Of a stretch of DNA of 20,286 nt, positions 18,831-20,286 are shown piece after piece; position 1 is the first letter of the stretch; each line of letters begins with the position of its first letter. The notes under the pieces are model-generated. The model saw only the letters and a list, made by a program, of their open reading frames with translations, made no database searches and was not told the origin of the DNA. Source of the DNA: a virus. Location: IMG/VR virus record IMGVR_UViG_3300047560_002067, positions 1 to 20,286 of that record; one strand, 5' to 3'. The position numbers and the translations under genes are program-made.

Positions 18831-19176
18831 TGGAGTTTCCTTTGGTTACGCTTTGGACTTCCTTGTTAATCTTGCTGTTAACCCATTTGATAGCCCCTTC
18901 CATAATCTCGTTGGCGGCTGCTCCGGCAAGACCGATACAGGCGAACCGCATCACAAGCGAGGATACGTGTTCTTGCAGTGCGAACCCGGCGAAGACACCG
19001 ATGATGGATGCAGCTACCAGCCGTCTGACGATCCAGCCGAAGGTCAACGGCTCTGTACTGAGGAGCATCCGCGCCACCATCCCGCCACCGCCCAGGACGC
19101 TTGCGATAAGCGAGTCCTTGACGATAGCCTGGTAGTCGTCTGGGTTACTCGGACTTGGAGGGGGAGGAGGACTCAT
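18796..19176 (-). CDS. Holin candidate (126 aa)
   Basis: After a Pro-rich start (PPPPPSPSNP), a hydrophobic Gly-rich segment (SLIASVLGGGGMVARMLL, about 22-39) is followed by a second (AASIIGVFAGFALQ, about 55-68) and a third, weaker one (FACIGLAGAAANEIM, about 78-92). The tail is very basic (KTKRTKRKR). Number of spans, size and charged tail fit phage holins that open the inner membrane for endolysin. It lies between the lipoprotein gene and the 108-aa gene, overlapping both. Confidence 0.7.
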   Translation of the reverse strand: MSPPPPPSPSNPDDYQAIVKDSLIASVLGGGGMVARMLLSTEPLTFGWIVRRLVAASIIGVFAGFALQEHVSSLVMRFACIGLAGAAANEIMEGAIKWVNSKINKEVQSVTKGNSNGKTKRTKRKR

Positions 19177-19849
19177 TTACTTTGTCACGGGCTTTATCCC
19201 ACAGCACCCACAGCCCAAAGGACAGGGCGATGCCGATGGCTGTAAGGACGATGGGCAGGAAGTACGGAGAGCCTTGGATGACAGGGATAGACCCAGCCAC
19301 AGTAGATAGGAAGATGAGGGTAGCACCAGCCTTCCAAGACAGGAAGGCACAGACCACAGCCCCAAGGACGAACATCCCCCCGGCAAGCATCGTCCAGAAG
19401 TTGCGGTCAGCGTCGGCTTTGACCTTTTCAAGACTAAGGGCGAGCTGCTCGTTGCGTAGTTTAAGTTCCTTAATCTCCGCAAGATTGCGTAGATTATCGG
19501 ATTCCATCTTATCCCACATCTTGTTTACTTCTGCCTGTAACTTCTTGGCGTAGGCAATCTGGGCTGCATATGCCTCTAGATCGCCCTTGGAAGCCCTTTC
19601 ACGGGCAAAGGAGATGTCAGCCTCGGACGGAGCAGGAAGATAGGCTAGCGCCACCTTTCCTTCAGCCTTTACCACCTCCGGCTTGTCAGCCTGTTCGATG
19701 GCTACAGTAACGGCAGCCGCCGCCCTGCCTTCCGTGGTATCAATCTTGTCCCCCAGTTTACTAACATTGGCTGGGTCGGTAGCCGATGCCGGGGTCTTCT
19801 CCGTGGTCACACAGGAAGCCAGGAACAGGATGCAGAATAGGTACTTCAT
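19145..19849 (-). CDS. Spanin-like lipoprotein with C-terminal membrane segments (234 aa)
   Basis: The N-terminus MKYLFCILFLASC is a lipoprotein signal with lipobox LASC (Cys13 lipidated). A periplasmic part follows, with a long coiled coil at about 80-145 (LQAEVNKMWDKMESDNLRNL). Three hydrophobic segments are at about 151-171, 174-191 and 197-217, and the tail is polar. An outer-membrane lipid anchor plus a C-terminal inner-membrane anchor in one protein is the plan of unimolecular spanins, which normally have one rather than three spans. The start overlaps the upstream stop (ATGA) and the end overlaps the holin gene, placing it in the lysis cluster. Confidence 0.65.
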   Translation of the reverse strand: MKYLFCILFLASCVTTEKTPASATDPANVSKLGDKIDTTEGRAAAAVTVAIEQADKPEVVKAEGKVALAYLPAPSEADISFARERASKGDLEAYAAQIAYAKKLQAEVNKMWDKMESDNLRNLAEIKELKLRNEQLALSLEKVKADADRNFWTMLAGGMFVLGAVVCAFLSWKAGATLIFLSTVAGSIPVIQGSPYFLPIVLTAIGIALSFGLWVLWDKARDKVNESSSPSKSE

Positions 19850-20286
19850 TTGTTACGATAGCGATTGGCAGCCTCGGCATCCGCTTGACGCTGGATTGTG
19901 GTCTGCTGGCTTTGCAGATAGGTGGGGCTGATGGATTGGCGAAGCACTTCGGTTGTGACCTTTTCCTTCTCAGCCTTGGTTGTCGGGACAGACTTGATTG
20001 TCAAACCACGCAGACGCTGTTCCTGGAGGAGCAAGTTCTGGTAGACAGCCTTGGCATCTTCAGATCGGAAGAGTTCCTGTCCATTGACACCATAGAGGTG
20101 GTACTGGTACTTCGGCTTACCTCTAGCATCCAGACCCTTGTAGACAGCGTGGAGTTGGTTGCCCAGTTCGGTCTTCCAGACATCGTTGATAGCCTTAAGG
20201 ACTTCCTGCCCAGCGACCATCCCTTGGTCGAGGTACTTGTTGACTTGTGGAACGGCAGCTCCGGCTTCGGTAGAACCAAGCGCACG
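19846..20286 (-). CDS. C-terminal part of a gene running off the window (at least 146 aa)
   Basis: The frame is open through the window edge: 22 more codons precede the ATG at 20220 with no stop, so the ATG is probably internal. The visible part is helical and polar with many Gln, including repetitive QSQQTTIQRQADAEAANRYR near the end. A central section has aromatics (HAVYKGLDARGKPKYQYHLY). It may be the end of a large virion protein, as often found before lysis genes, but the family cannot be determined from this fragment. Confidence 0.7.
   Translation of the reverse strand, partial: RALGSTEAGAAVPQVNKYLDQGMVAGQEVLKAINDVWKTELGNQLHAVYKGLDARGKPKYQYHLYGVNGQELFRSEDAKAVYQNLLLQEQRLRGLTIKSVPTTKAEKEKVTTEVLRQSISPTYLQSQQTTIQRQADAEAANRYRNK

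Overview
The window is a contiguous piece of a tailed dsDNA bacteriophage genome (or a closely related prophage). It has densely packed genes on both strands, a phage-type recombination and replication operon, a phage-type cytosine methyltransferase, and a holin/lipoprotein lysis block. There are no ribosomal RNA, tRNA, CRISPR or insertion-sequence features. The host cannot be named from the sequence. Most genes lack a Shine-Dalgarno (SD) site: the leftward genes start behind C/A-rich leaders and several rightward genes behind C-rich leaders. This fits a host or phage with SD-independent initiation.

Layout. (1) Positions 1-6503: three leftward transcription units of small, mostly unrecognised proteins. 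Each unit ends in a matching intrinsic terminator (274-297, 2034-2060, 3886-3910) that shares the tail TTTTTTGTGCCTA. They include an ArdA-like antirestriction candidate, a stand-alone relative of its N-terminal domain, a Cys-rich PGGYP protein and a 38-residue membrane protein at 1187-1303. An approximately 730-bp non-coding region (1304-2033) carries tandem repeats inside a large broken inverted repeat. (2) Positions 6567-10244: a leftward unit with an HTH protein, three unknown small proteins, a C5 cytosine DNA methyltransferase with a conserved phage protein encoded out of frame inside it, and two small paralogous proteins separated by a GTACCTT-type repeat tract. (3) Positions 10245-10296: a divergent promoter region. 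(4) Positions 10297-18350: one long rightward operon. It encodes a RusA-like resolvase, a RecE-like PD-(D/E)XK nuclease, a winged-helix replication protein with internal direct repeats (possible origin), a DnaC-like helicase loader, a SWIM zinc-finger protein, a lytic transglycosylase, a Rad52-like annealing protein with an SSB-like tail, several small proteins joined by ATGA/GTGA overlaps, a metallophosphoesterase and small DNA-binding candidates. It ends in a terminator at about 18443-18470. (5) Positions 18504-20286: a convergent leftward block with the end of a gene running off the window, a lipoprotein with C-terminal membrane segments (spanin-like), a holin candidate and a two-segment membrane protein.

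How it fits together. The rightward operon supplies a complete recombination set (end-processing nuclease, annealing protein, junction resolvase) next to replication initiation (initiator, helicase loader). The leftward array looks like an early host-takeover and anti-defence region: many tiny genes, an ArdA-like protein and a DNA methyltransferase. The right end is lysis. Terminase, portal, capsid and tail genes are not in the window.
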